Assembly (NCBI GenBank): GCA_046292445.1
Contig: JBKBQT010000010.1
Location: forward strand, 55,262 to 119,261
Source: CALIZF01 sp046292445
GTDB taxonomy: Bacteria > Pseudomonadota > Alphaproteobacteria > Rhodobacterales > Rhodobacteraceae
DNA: 64,000 nucleotides
Direction of reading: 5' to 3'
Positions 8,533 to 16,492 of the stretch are shown in pieces. The translations under genes were made by a program, and so were the position numbers. The notes beneath the pieces were generated by a model. It saw nothing but the letters and a program-made list of their open reading frames with translations, was not told the DNA's origin and made no database searches. Position 1 is the first letter of the stretch. Each line of letters opens with the position of its first letter.

Positions 8533-10083
8533 ATGCCCCCTGCCCCGTCCGCCATGGCCGATGTGCAAACCGCCGTGCCGGTGCTCGAGGCGATCGGCAT
8601 CGTCAAGGACTTTCCCGGCACCCGCGCGCTCGACCATGTGGACCTGACGGTCCGCGCCGGCGAGATCCACGCCCTGCTCGGCGAGAACGGGGCGGGCAAG
8701 TCCACCATCATCAAATGCATCTGCGGTGCCTATCAGGCGACCGAGGGGGCGTTCCGCGTCGACGGGCGCCCGGTGAGCTTCGCCGATCCGCACGCCGCCC
8801 AGGCGGCCGGGATCGCGGTCGTGCACCAGCATTCCAACCTCATCCCCGCACTGTCGGTCGAGGAAAACCTCTGGCTCGGCACGCCGCTGCCGCGCCGCGC
8901 CGGACTGCTGGTCGACTGGGGCGCGGTGCGTGCAAAGGCGCGCGGCTGGCTGGCGGGCGTCGGGCTCGACATCGCGCCCGACGCGATCTGCGCCGACCTG
9001 CGGCCCGACCAGACCGCGATGGTCGCCATCGCCAAGGCCGTCGCCTCGGGCGCGCGGATCATCATTCTCGACGAGCCGACCGCCGCCCTCTTGCCGCACG
9101 AGGTGGAGACGCTCTTTGCCCAGATGCGCCGCCTCTCGGCCCGGGGACAGGCCTTCGTCTATGTGAGCCACCGCCTGACCGAGGTCTTTGCCATTGCCGA
9201 CCGCGTGACGGTCCTGCGCGACGGGCGCAATGCCGGCACGTTCGAACGGGGGGCGATGGACCGCGGCGCGGTCATCAAGGCCATCGTCGGGCGCGACAAG
9301 GCCGCCCGTGCCCGCGCCCCGCTGGCCGATGCAGATGTCGCGCCGATCCTCGCGGTGCAGGGCCTCGCCGGACCGCGTGTCGCGGATGCGACCTTTGCGC
9401 TGCGGCCCGGCGAGGTGCTCGGCATCGCCGGGCTGCCGGGGTCGGGCGCGGACGAGACCATCGACCTGCTCTTCGGCCGCATGCCGGCCAGCGCCGGCAC
9501 CATCCGCGTCGCGGGGCGTCCGCTTCGCCTGCGCAGCCCTGCCGATGCCATCGCCGCCGGCATCGCCCTCGTCCCGAAGGATCGGCTGGCGGAAGCCGTC
9601 ATTCTGGGCGCTTCGGTGCGCGAGAACATCACGCTGCCCTCGCTGTCACGCTTCCTGCGCCATCCGGCGCTTCGCTTCGTCAACCGCCGGGCCGAGGATG
9701 CGGCGGCGCGCGACGTGGTGGACCGGATGCGGGTGCGCACGCCGGGGATCGAGACGCCCATCGACGCGCTGTCGGGCGGCAACCAGCAAAAGGCGGTGCT
9801 GGGGCGCTGGCTGACCACGGGGGCACGCATCTTCCTGCTGAACTCACCGACCGCGGCTGTCGATGTCGGCGCCAAGGCCGAGATCTACGACCTGATCGGC
9901 GCGCTGGCGGCCGGGGGGGCGGGCGTGATCTTTTCCTCGACCGAGGTCGAGGAATTCCCAAACGTCTGCTCGCGCGTCCTCGTGTTCCACGAAGGGCGCA
10001 TCGCCGGCACGGTCGCGGGCGATGCCGTGACCGAGGCCGCCATCATGACCATCGCCGCAGGAGGGCAGGCCGCGCATGACTGA
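8533..10083 (+). CDS. CUT2 sugar ABC transporter ATPase with two nucleotide-binding domains
   Basis: An RbsA/MglA-type fusion of two ABC domains, 516 residues. The first domain has Walker A GENGAGKST (50-58) and Walker B IIILDEPTAALLPHE, but its signature region reads LRPDQTAMVAIAKA, lacking a canonical LSGGQ. The second has a good signature LSGGNQQKAVLGRWL but a degenerate Walker A (no lysine, usual for the family). Its Walker B is also degenerate, reading LLNSPTAAVDV, with Asn and Ser where Asp and Glu are expected. I chose ATG 8533 because AAGGGA lies six bases upstream; 8488 and 8554 are alternatives. It overlaps the permease start by 8 bases. Confidence 0.92.
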   Translation: MPPAPSAMADVQTAVPVLEAIGIVKDFPGTRALDHVDLTVRAGEIHALLGENGAGKSTIIKCICGAYQATEGAFRVDGRPVSFADPHAAQAAGIAVVHQHSNLIPALSVEENLWLGTPLPRRAGLLVDWGAVRAKARGWLAGVGLDIAPDAICADLRPDQTAMVAIAKAVASGARIIILDEPTAALLPHEVETLFAQMRRLSARGQAFVYVSHRLTEVFAIADRVTVLRDGRNAGTFERGAMDRGAVIKAIVGRDKAARARAPLADADVAPILAVQGLAGPRVADATFALRPGEVLGIAGLPGSGADETIDLLFGRMPASAGTIRVAGRPLRLRSPADAIAAGIALVPKDRLAEAVILGASVRENITLPSLSRFLRHPALRFVNRRAEDAAARDVVDRMRVRTPGIETPIDALSGGNQQKAVLGRWLTTGARIFLLNSPTAAVDVGAKAEIYDLIGALAAGGAGVIFSSTEVEEFPNVCSRVLVFHEGRIAGTVAGDAVTEAAIMTIAAGGQAAHD

Positions 10084-11077
10084 TGCCGCGAAAACCGGGG
10101 CGGCGCGCCGCTTCGACGCGCTCGCCTTCCTCGCCCGCTACGGCACGATCCTGTCGCTTGTTGCGCTGATCGTGTTCTTTTCGCTCGCCCGGCCCGAAGT
10201 GTTCCCGTCGCTGCGCAATTTCTTCAACGTGCTCAACCAGGTGTCGATCCTCGGGATCATTGCGCTCGGCCTGACCGTCTGCCTCGTGATCGGCCAGTTC
10301 GACCTGTCGATCGGCGCGCTCGCGACCTTCGGCGGCTATGCCTCGACGCGGCTCTTGCTCGAATACGGGGTGCGGGACGCAACGATGCCGGTGGTGCTGG
10401 CGGTCTGCCTTCTGGTGCTCGTGCTGGCGGCGGTGATCGGGATGCTGAACGGCGCGCTGGTCAGCTACCTCGGCATCTCGGCCATCGTGGAGACGCTGGC
10501 GATGTCCTTCATCGTCACCGGCGCGATCCTCGGCGTGTCGAACTCGCGCACGATCAGCCCGACCGAGATCCCGGCGGCGTTCAAGTTCCTCGGGCAGGGC
10601 AATCTCTGGGGCATCCCGCATCCCGTGCTCTTCATGTTCGGGGTGGCGATCCTCCTGTGGCTCTTCCTCGAGCACACCCAGCCGGGGCGCAACATGTATG
10701 CCATCGGCGGCAACAAGGAGGCCGCGCGGCTGTCGGGCATCCCCGTCCAGCGCTATGCCCTTGTCGCGATGGGCATCTGCGCCGCCTGTGCCGCGCTCGG
10801 CGGTCTCGTCGCGGCGGCCAACCTCGGCGCGGGGCGCCCGCAGGGGGTGGGCGAGACCTATCTGCTCAACGCCTTCGTCGCAGTGTTCATCGGCGCATCG
10901 ACCCTCCGGCCGGGCAAGTTCCACGTGCTCGGCACGGCCGTGGGCGTGCTGATGATCGGGGTCATCAACAACGGCCTGTCGGTGATGGGCGTGCCGTCCT
11001 GGTGGCAGTATATCGTGCAGGGGCTCCTTCTGATCCTCGCGCTGATCGCCGCCTCGGCGACCATGCTGCGGCGCTAG
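10076..11077 (+). CDS. CUT2 sugar ABC transporter permease
   Basis: A 333-residue inner-membrane permease of the RbsC family with about ten hydrophobic segments. Family features include GQFDLSIGALATFGGY and the cytoplasmic segment IGGNKEAARLSGIPVQRY that contacts the ATPase. A single permease gene implies a homodimer. The gene overlaps the ATPase gene and is followed 4 bases later by the decarboxylase-like gene. Confidence 0.93.
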   Translation: MTDAAKTGAARRFDALAFLARYGTILSLVALIVFFSLARPEVFPSLRNFFNVLNQVSILGIIALGLTVCLVIGQFDLSIGALATFGGYASTRLLLEYGVRDATMPVVLAVCLLVLVLAAVIGMLNGALVSYLGISAIVETLAMSFIVTGAILGVSNSRTISPTEIPAAFKFLGQGNLWGIPHPVLFMFGVAILLWLFLEHTQPGRNMYAIGGNKEAARLSGIPVQRYALVAMGICAACAALGGLVAAANLGAGRPQGVGETYLLNAFVAVFIGASTLRPGKFHVLGTAVGVLMIGVINNGLSVMGVPSWWQYIVQGLLLILALIAASATMLRR

Positions 11078-11081
11078 GGCG

Positions 11082-11849
11082 ATGGCCTTCACCTTCGCCG
11101 ATTGCGGCCTGCCCTGGGGCACGGCGCGGCCCTACCCGCCCTTTCCCCATGCCTATCGCGGGGTCGAGGATGCGGTCGTCGCCTTCGACGCATCCGCGGA
11201 CGGGGTCGCCGCCTTCCTGCCCCGCGGCGTCGAGCCCGACGGCGACCCCTGCCCGGCCCAGGCCAAGTTCCGCTGGACGCCCCTCTCGGCGCATGGGCCC
11301 TACCACGAGGCCTATGTGAGCGCGACCGTCCGCTGGCGGGGCACCCGGTTCCGCTTTCTCCTGATGGCCTATACCGACAACGAGGGGCCGCTCATCGCGG
11401 GGCGCGAGATCTGGGGCACGCCCAAGAAACTCGCCCGCATGACCCGCGGCTGGGATGGGCCGGCGGGGTATTGCGACCAGATGCTCTGCACGCTCGAGCG
11501 CCCCGTGGGCCTGCGGCTGATGACGATGGGCGTCACCATCGACCGCCCGCTCGCCCCGCCGACAAGCGCCCCGTTGCCGACGCTGCTGCTCAAGGTGCTG
11601 CCCGACGCGGCGAACGAAGGCCCGATGCTCGCCCAGCTTGTCCGCATCGACGGCCATGCGGCGCTGCACAGCGATGCCGAGGGCACGCCGATGCTGTTCG
11701 CCGGCCGCGCCACGCTCGCCTTCGACGCGCTCAGCCAGTCCGACCCCCTCCACCGCCTGCGCCCCGTCGCGCTGCACGGCGCGACCTTCGCGCGGCTCGA
11801 TTTCAGCCACGGCCCGGGCGCCGTGATCCACGACTACCTGACGGAGTGA
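11082..11849 (+). CDS. Acetoacetate decarboxylase superfamily protein
   Basis: A 255-residue protein with the acetoacetate decarboxylase core EGPLIAGREIWGTPKKLA. The lysine pair (115-116) corresponds to the Schiff-base lysine and its neighbour that lowers the pKa. True acetoacetate decarboxylases make acetone and CO2 from acetoacetate, but the superfamily also includes hydratase/aldolase-like members, so the reaction is uncertain. It lies in an operon with a CUT2 transporter and a hydroxyacyl-CoA dehydrogenase, an unusual setting that suggests a beta-keto acid intermediate. Confidence 0.85.
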   Translation: MAFTFADCGLPWGTARPYPPFPHAYRGVEDAVVAFDASADGVAAFLPRGVEPDGDPCPAQAKFRWTPLSAHGPYHEAYVSATVRWRGTRFRFLLMAYTDNEGPLIAGREIWGTPKKLARMTRGWDGPAGYCDQMLCTLERPVGLRLMTMGVTIDRPLAPPTSAPLPTLLLKVLPDAANEGPMLAQLVRIDGHAALHSDAEGTPMLFAGRATLAFDALSQSDPLHRLRPVALHGATFARLDFSHGPGAVIHDYLTE

Positions 11850-11853
11850 CGCG

Positions 11854-12696
11854 ATGACCGACACCATCGGCGTGATCGGCGCCGGCCTCATGGGGCGCGA
11901 GATCGCGCTCGTCTTCGCCATGGCCGGCCACCCGGTGATCCTGACCGACCGGACCGACGACGCGCTCGCCGCCGCCATGGCGCGCCTCGGCGAGATCGTG
12001 ACGAGGGGCATCGCCCGCGGCCTCTTTCCCGAAACCGCCCGCGCCGCCCTGCCCCGCATCAAGGCCGCCACCGACCCCGCCGCCCTCGCGCCCTGCGCCT
12101 TCGTCACCGAAGCGGTGTTCGAAGATGTCGAGGTCAAGGCCGCGGTGCTCGCCGCCGCCGATGCCGTGCTCGTGCCCGCGGCGATCCTCGCCACCAACAC
12201 CTCGACCATACCGATCAGCGTGCTGGCCGCGCATCTGGCCGAGGCCCGCCGCCCGCGCTTCATCGGCACGCATTACTTCTCGCCCGTCACGCGCATGCCG
12301 CTGGTCGAGGTCATCCCCGGCCTCGCCACCGCCCCGGAAACCCTCGCCACCACGACCGCGCGGATGCAGGCCATCGGCAAGACCCCGGTGACGATCAAGG
12401 ACGTCCCCGGATTTGCCGTCAACCGCCTGCTGCACGTGATGCTGATCGAGGCCGTCCGCCTCGTCGAGGAGGGCGTGGCAACGCCCGAGGATATCGACAC
12501 CGCCGCCCGCCTCGGCCTAGGCCACCCGATGGGCCCGTTCGAGCTGATGGACGCCGTCACATCCTCGCTCTGCCTGACCGCACAGCAGATCATGTTCGAC
12601 GCCTATGGCGAGCGCTTCCGCCCCCGTCCGCTCCTCAAGACGCGGGTTCGCGCGGGTCTGACGGGGGGGCGCGGACGACCGGGTTGGCGAAGCTGA
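11854..12696 (+). CDS. 3-hydroxyacyl-CoA dehydrogenase (NAD-dependent), C-terminus probably altered
   Basis: A 280-residue enzyme of the short (Hbd-like) form that oxidises a 3-hydroxyacyl-CoA. The N-terminus has the dinucleotide-binding motif GVIGAGLMG; the catalytic region is GTHYFSPVTRMPLVEV, followed by VKDVPGFAVNR-like and GHPMGPFELMD segments. The family normally ends with a GRKxGRGWYxY-like motif. Here the last residues read GGRGRPGWRS, followed by decayed DNA with a transposase-like fragment, so the end may have been rewritten by a rearrangement. Last gene of the transporter operon. Confidence 0.87.
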   Translation: MTDTIGVIGAGLMGREIALVFAMAGHPVILTDRTDDALAAAMARLGEIVTRGIARGLFPETARAALPRIKAATDPAALAPCAFVTEAVFEDVEVKAAVLAAADAVLVPAAILATNTSTIPISVLAAHLAEARRPRFIGTHYFSPVTRMPLVEVIPGLATAPETLATTTARMQAIGKTPVTIKDVPGFAVNRLLHVMLIEAVRLVEEGVATPEDIDTAARLGLGHPMGPFELMDAVTSSLCLTAQQIMFDAYGERFRPRPLLKTRVRAGLTGGRGRPGWRS

Positions 12697-12865
12697 CACA
12701 TCGGTGCCCGAGGCCGCAGGGATTGCGACGGGCGGCGCGTTCGGGCATTGATCGTGCCCTCGGAGCGTAGCGCACCGGACGGCCGCCACCTGCGCCGCTG
12801 CCGTGGAGGCCCCGCGATCAGGTTGAAGCACAGCGGTGGCGGCGAGGGTCGCGATGCGTGTGACG

Positions 12866-13150
12866 ATGGACGCCGGCATCAAGCGGTGGACGGCGGAGCG
12901 TAGGGCGGCGTTGGTGGTCGAGATCATCGAGCGCAAGACGACGATGGCGGATGCCTCTCGGGCCCTTGACCTCTCGCCGTCCGATATCGAGGGCCGGGTC
13001 GAGACAGGGCGCCCGAGCGGGGCCAGCAGTGCGCAGGCCGCCGGCGTTCAAAACGCACGCACGGGCCGGACAGGGGCGAGCGGGAACGATTCCGGGTCCG
13101 GCCGCGTTGGCTTTGATCAGGCAGGAGAAGGATTGCCGGACATGTCATAG
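12866..13150 (+). pseudogene. Transposase OrfA-like helix-turn-helix fragment
   Basis: The first 45 or so codons from ATG 12866 (IKRWTAERRAALVVEIIE, then KTTMADASRALDLSPSDIEG) resemble the small helix-turn-helix OrfA proteins of IS3/IS481-like elements. After about 13005 the similarity stops and the frame runs on as low-complexity sequence. No OrfB and no terminal inverted repeats were found, so this is a remnant and not an active element. Confidence 0.5.
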
Positions 13151-13589
13151 CTATCGGGGATTCGTCGTTCCGGGTGTGCTTCTGGCGCTATCGGCGTTGG
13201 CGCATACCGCATCGACGCGGCAGTCGAACCGGCTGTTTTCGCGGCATGGATCCGGGGCCGGCGGCCGGGCCCAATCGTCCGAAGGCAGCGCCACGCAGGT
13301 GTGAAGCCTCGGGCTGTTGCCCCTCGGCTTGCACGCGGCACCCGAAGATGCGACACGGTTTGCGTGGTGTTGCCTGCGGCGCCGCCTCTGGCGAAAGGCT
13401 CGATGGCCGGCATGCCCTACCGATTACGCATGGCTGCACAAGTCATGCGACACCAGGCCGTTTTCGTGCGGACCCTACAGCGGTGCGGGGGCGATGCGCA
13501 TCCCTTGCCAACGCCGGGTTCCGATCATGTCGATCTTGCCGGTTTTCGGTGGTGACGACGGGCCGACCCCAGACCAGCGAGGATACCCT
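13151..13589. other. Decayed intergenic stretch without a recognisable gene
   Basis: Several short frames cross this segment on both strands, but none shows a family motif or consistent codon use. Together with 12697-12865 it forms the scar between the CUT2 operon and the HPF/baeRF pair. The only signal I can support is the GAGGA ribosome site at its right end. Confidence 0.4.
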
Positions 13590-13940
13590 ATGCAGATTCA
13601 GGTGAACACGGACGACAACATCGAAGGCAACGATGCGTTGATTGCACAGGTCGAGGCGGACGTGAGGGACGGCCTTGCCCGCTTTGGCGGCCAGATCACC
13701 CGCGTCGAAGTGCACCTGAGTGACGAGAACGCCGGCAAGGGTGGGAATGACGACCAACGGTGCCTGCTCGAGGTGCGCCCCATCGGACAACAGCCCATCG
13801 CGGTCACCCATCAGGGTGCCACCCTGGCAGAGGCCACCATGGGTGCCGTGCAGAAGATGCAGCGCAAGCTGCAAAGCCTGTTCGGACGCCAGAACAACTC
13901 CAAGGGCGGGCATTCGATCCGCGACCTCGACCCGCTCTGA
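13590..13940 (+). CDS. HPF/RaiA-family ribosome-associated protein
   Basis: A 116-residue protein of the short hibernation-promoting-factor type. It starts MQIQVNTDDNIEGNDAL, has the central RVEVHLSDENAGKGGNDDQR strand-loop and a basic C-terminal helix ending MQRKLQSLFGR. Such proteins bind the small subunit in the mRNA/tRNA channel and stall or protect idle ribosomes. GCGAGGA precedes ATG 13590. The next gene is a baeRF-like protein 80 bases downstream. It lacks the long HPF C-terminal dimerisation domain, so it is probably an accessory copy and not the housekeeping HPF. Confidence 0.8.
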   Translation: MQIQVNTDDNIEGNDALIAQVEADVRDGLARFGGQITRVEVHLSDENAGKGGNDDQRCLLEVRPIGQQPIAVTHQGATLAEATMGAVQKMQRKLQSLFGRQNNSKGGHSIRDLDPL

Positions 13941-14020
13941 TCCCCGCCGGACGGCAGCGCCGTCCGCCGGCGATGCGCCGATGGGCATGCGGCTGCGCGA
14001 TACCACGACAAGGAACCAGA

Positions 14021-15178
14021 ATGTTTTCTCGGACTGACCTCACCAAACTGATCGAGGCCGCACCGGCAATTGGCGTTTCGCTGTTTCTCCCGACACAGAA
14101 GCATGGCCGCGAAACCCTTCAAAACCCGATCATGCTGAAAAACCTGCTGGGCCATGCAGCAGAAGCCCTGAGCAAGATGAACCTGACCGAGAGCAGCGCA
14201 GAGGCGCTGCTGGCGCCGGCGGCGGCGCTGGTCGAAGACTATGATTTCTGGCAACATCAGAACCTTGGGCTGGCGCTGTTCATCTCCGACGCCGGGATGC
14301 AGGTCCACCAGTTGCCGATTCCCGTTCCTGAACTTGCGGTCGTCGGACAAGGTTTTCACATCGTTCCGCTGCTGCCGCTCCAGGAAAGGGACGCGGCCTT
14401 TGTCATCATGACCATGACGGCGGATGCGGCACAGGTCTGGCAGGCGACCCGTTTCACGATGACTTCGATCGAGGTCCCCGGCATGCCCGCCAGCATCGAG
14501 TCGCTGGACGGGGAGCCGGACTACGAGGGACCGCTGCAATCGCACGGTTTCGGCCGGCCGAACACCGGCGGGCAGAGCATGCCCAAGACGCAGGTCTATG
14601 GCGACAGCCCCGAAGAATGGCGCAAGGGGCGTCTGGTGGAGTTCACGAGGCGGGCGGGGATCGCATTGGCCGCGCATCTCGCGCGCGTCCCGCAGCGCGT
14701 CGTCGTGCTCGCGGATGCCGGGATCGGCGGCCATGTCTGCAAGGATGAGGCCCTTTCTCCGCTGATCGCCGGATTCGTCGAGGTCAATCCGGCGTCGATG
14801 ACCGAGGCCGAAATCCTCGCGGCCGCGTCTGCCGTGATGCAGCCCATTCACGCCAAGGGGCTCGACGCGGCGCTGGATCGCCTTGACGCGCACGCAGGTC
14901 GCGGGGACGCAAGGTCATGCACCGACCCGGCGGCACTGATTGCGGCCGCTCGGGACGGGCGGGTCGATCAGTTGTTTCTCGCGAGGGACGCTGTTCTGCA
15001 CGGGACGTTCGACGCGGAATCGGGCGTGGCGCAGATCACGGCGCCTGCTGCGCCCGGCGCCCTCGACCTGCTCGACAAGGCCGCGCAGTTGACCCTCGGC
15101 AATGGGGGCACCGTCTGGATTGTTGCGCAGGATCGCCTGCCCGATGATCGCGCGATGGCGGCGACGCTGCGCTACTGA
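14021..15178 (+). CDS. Bacterial archaeo-eukaryotic-release-factor-like (baeRF) protein
   Basis: A 385-residue protein matching the baeRF layout: an N-terminal segment VSLFLPTQKHGRETLQNP, then LKNLLGHAAEAL, DFWQHQNLGLALFIS, VVGQGFHIVPLLPL, a glycine-rich loop, a helix and the strand RVVVLADAG, and a C-terminal L7Ae-like region. baeRF proteins are homologous to eRF1/Dom34 and are thought to act on stalled ribosomes. The loop here reads RPNTGGQSMPK, with GGQ at residues 183-185. It follows the HPF gene on the same strand with its own AAGGAA site. Function beyond a ribosome-associated role is inference. Confidence 0.72.
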   Translation: MFSRTDLTKLIEAAPAIGVSLFLPTQKHGRETLQNPIMLKNLLGHAAEALSKMNLTESSAEALLAPAAALVEDYDFWQHQNLGLALFISDAGMQVHQLPIPVPELAVVGQGFHIVPLLPLQERDAAFVIMTMTADAAQVWQATRFTMTSIEVPGMPASIESLDGEPDYEGPLQSHGFGRPNTGGQSMPKTQVYGDSPEEWRKGRLVEFTRRAGIALAAHLARVPQRVVVLADAGIGGHVCKDEALSPLIAGFVEVNPASMTEAEILAAASAVMQPIHAKGLDAALDRLDAHAGRGDARSCTDPAALIAAARDGRVDQLFLARDAVLHGTFDAESGVAQITAPAAPGALDLLDKAAQLTLGNGGTVWIVAQDRLPDDRAMAATLRY

Positions 15179-16134
15179 CCGGCAGGCAAGGCGGATCGGG
15201 CTCGGGTTGGGCCTGATAGGGGTGGCACCGTTCGCCGCCTGTGGGCGGTCCGGAATGGTCGGCCCGCGGTCCATTCGGCTTGGCCGACCCTCGCGCAGGC
15301 CCGCAAGCCGATCCGTTGTCCGCGCCCGCCGTGGAACGCGCAACGCACCGGCATCCCCTGCGGCGGTGGCCGGGTTGTTGCGATACGGATCCGGTTCCGG
15401 CGCGCGATGATCCGGTTCGTGGGATCGGAATCGACCCAGCCCGCACCCGGAACGAACACGTCGGCCCGGGCATGGGTTGCGCCGCCGCCCGTCATGTCCT
15501 CGCCCGAGCCGCTTTCGGCACCCGCGTCGCGCAGATACCCGGTGTTGAGCCTTGCGGCGAAGCCGAGCCTGCACGCGGCTTAGATGCAGGCCGGCGTAAA
15601 ATCGCGGCAGGTGCCGGTGCCCGGCCGGATCGTGTCGGCAGGGCGCTGCACGCCCTCGGCCGCGCGCCGGGCGTAGCCGATGGCGCCATGGACCGCCGAG
15701 GCCAAGTGTCCCAGCACCTTAAAGCTGTCACCCGGAATGTCCGGCACGGCCCGAACTGTCCGCGCGTCTGGGCCGTCCCGGTCCGGCGGCCTGTCCAGCG
15801 TCAGATAGGGGCCCAGATCACGGCAAACATCAGCAGCATCGTGCACCGGGTCGGGGCCCGCATGGCGACCGAGCCTCACAAGCGGCTCATCCGAACCATC
15901 GCGCCGCAACAGCAGCTCGCTCTCGATGAACCGTTCGTTTGCCGCGTCAGGAAACGACGGAAGCGCGACGGAAATCCTGAAGCTGTCAAAGGTCTGGCGC
16001 AGATCTGCGCACGGCGAAACGGGAAGGCGCGGGTCATGCAGGGGCATGCCGTGACCGTCGCGCGGGCGGATCATCAGGCGATGCTGACCGAACCGAACCG
16101 GACGGTCATTGGCATATCGGTTTCGATACCGCAT
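15172..16134 (-). pseudogene. Transglutaminase-like (papain-fold) protein, interrupted by one stop codon
   Basis: The frame from ATG 16134 (MRYRNRYANDRPVRFGQHRL) to the TAA at 15580-15582 carries the transglutaminase N-terminal domain and the catalytic-cysteine motif GTGTCRDF. After that in-frame stop, the same frame continues as AACRLGFAARLNTGYLRD, then GGGATHARADVFVPGAGW and DPTN, which supply the catalytic His and Asp. The usual HAW is HAR, and the last 50 residues are unlike the family. This fits a gene inactivated by a nonsense change with further drift; read-through or a sequencing error is the alternative. Neighbour of the RTX gene. Confidence 0.75.
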
Positions 16135-16492
16135 GCGCAGGCTTCGGATCGGATCGCCCGCCAACGGTCGCGGGTGCGACGGCGGCACGTTTCGGACATT
16201 CGTCACCCGGAAGGCAGGACGAGGAAACCTGCCGTTCCGCCGCAGGCTTGGCAACGAAGCCGGCCACGTTCATTCGTGCCGGATACGGGACCGTCATCGA
16301 CCGCAAGGTCGAGACCGTCCCGATCCTCGGCCTTGCGCGCTGTCCGGCATGGCCCGCCTGCACGACGTGGCGGACCTGCCGCCCGGCACGCTGCAATGCC
16401 TGACTGCCAGCGACCCGCGGGGGTGTTCGCCCGTTTGTCGTTCCCCGGCGGGGCGGGCCCTGGCAGGGCGGAGACAGGCCCGGAGACACCGA
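16135..16492. other. Intergenic DNA between the RTX gene and the transglutaminase pseudogene
   Basis: About 360 bases with no supported gene. A minus-strand frame crosses it but has no recognisable domain. It lies downstream of the RTX gene and should contain that gene's terminator; I see no clear hairpin with a T-run. Confidence 0.4.

Noticed and set aside
11990..12435. Minus-strand frames opposite the hydroxyacyl-CoA dehydrogenase
   Set aside because: His/Arg/Gly-rich antisense translations; the plus strand has full family motifs.
12697..13589. Complete insertion sequence
   Set aside because: Only an OrfA-like N-terminal fragment is recognisable; no OrfB, terminal inverted repeats or target duplication could be seen.
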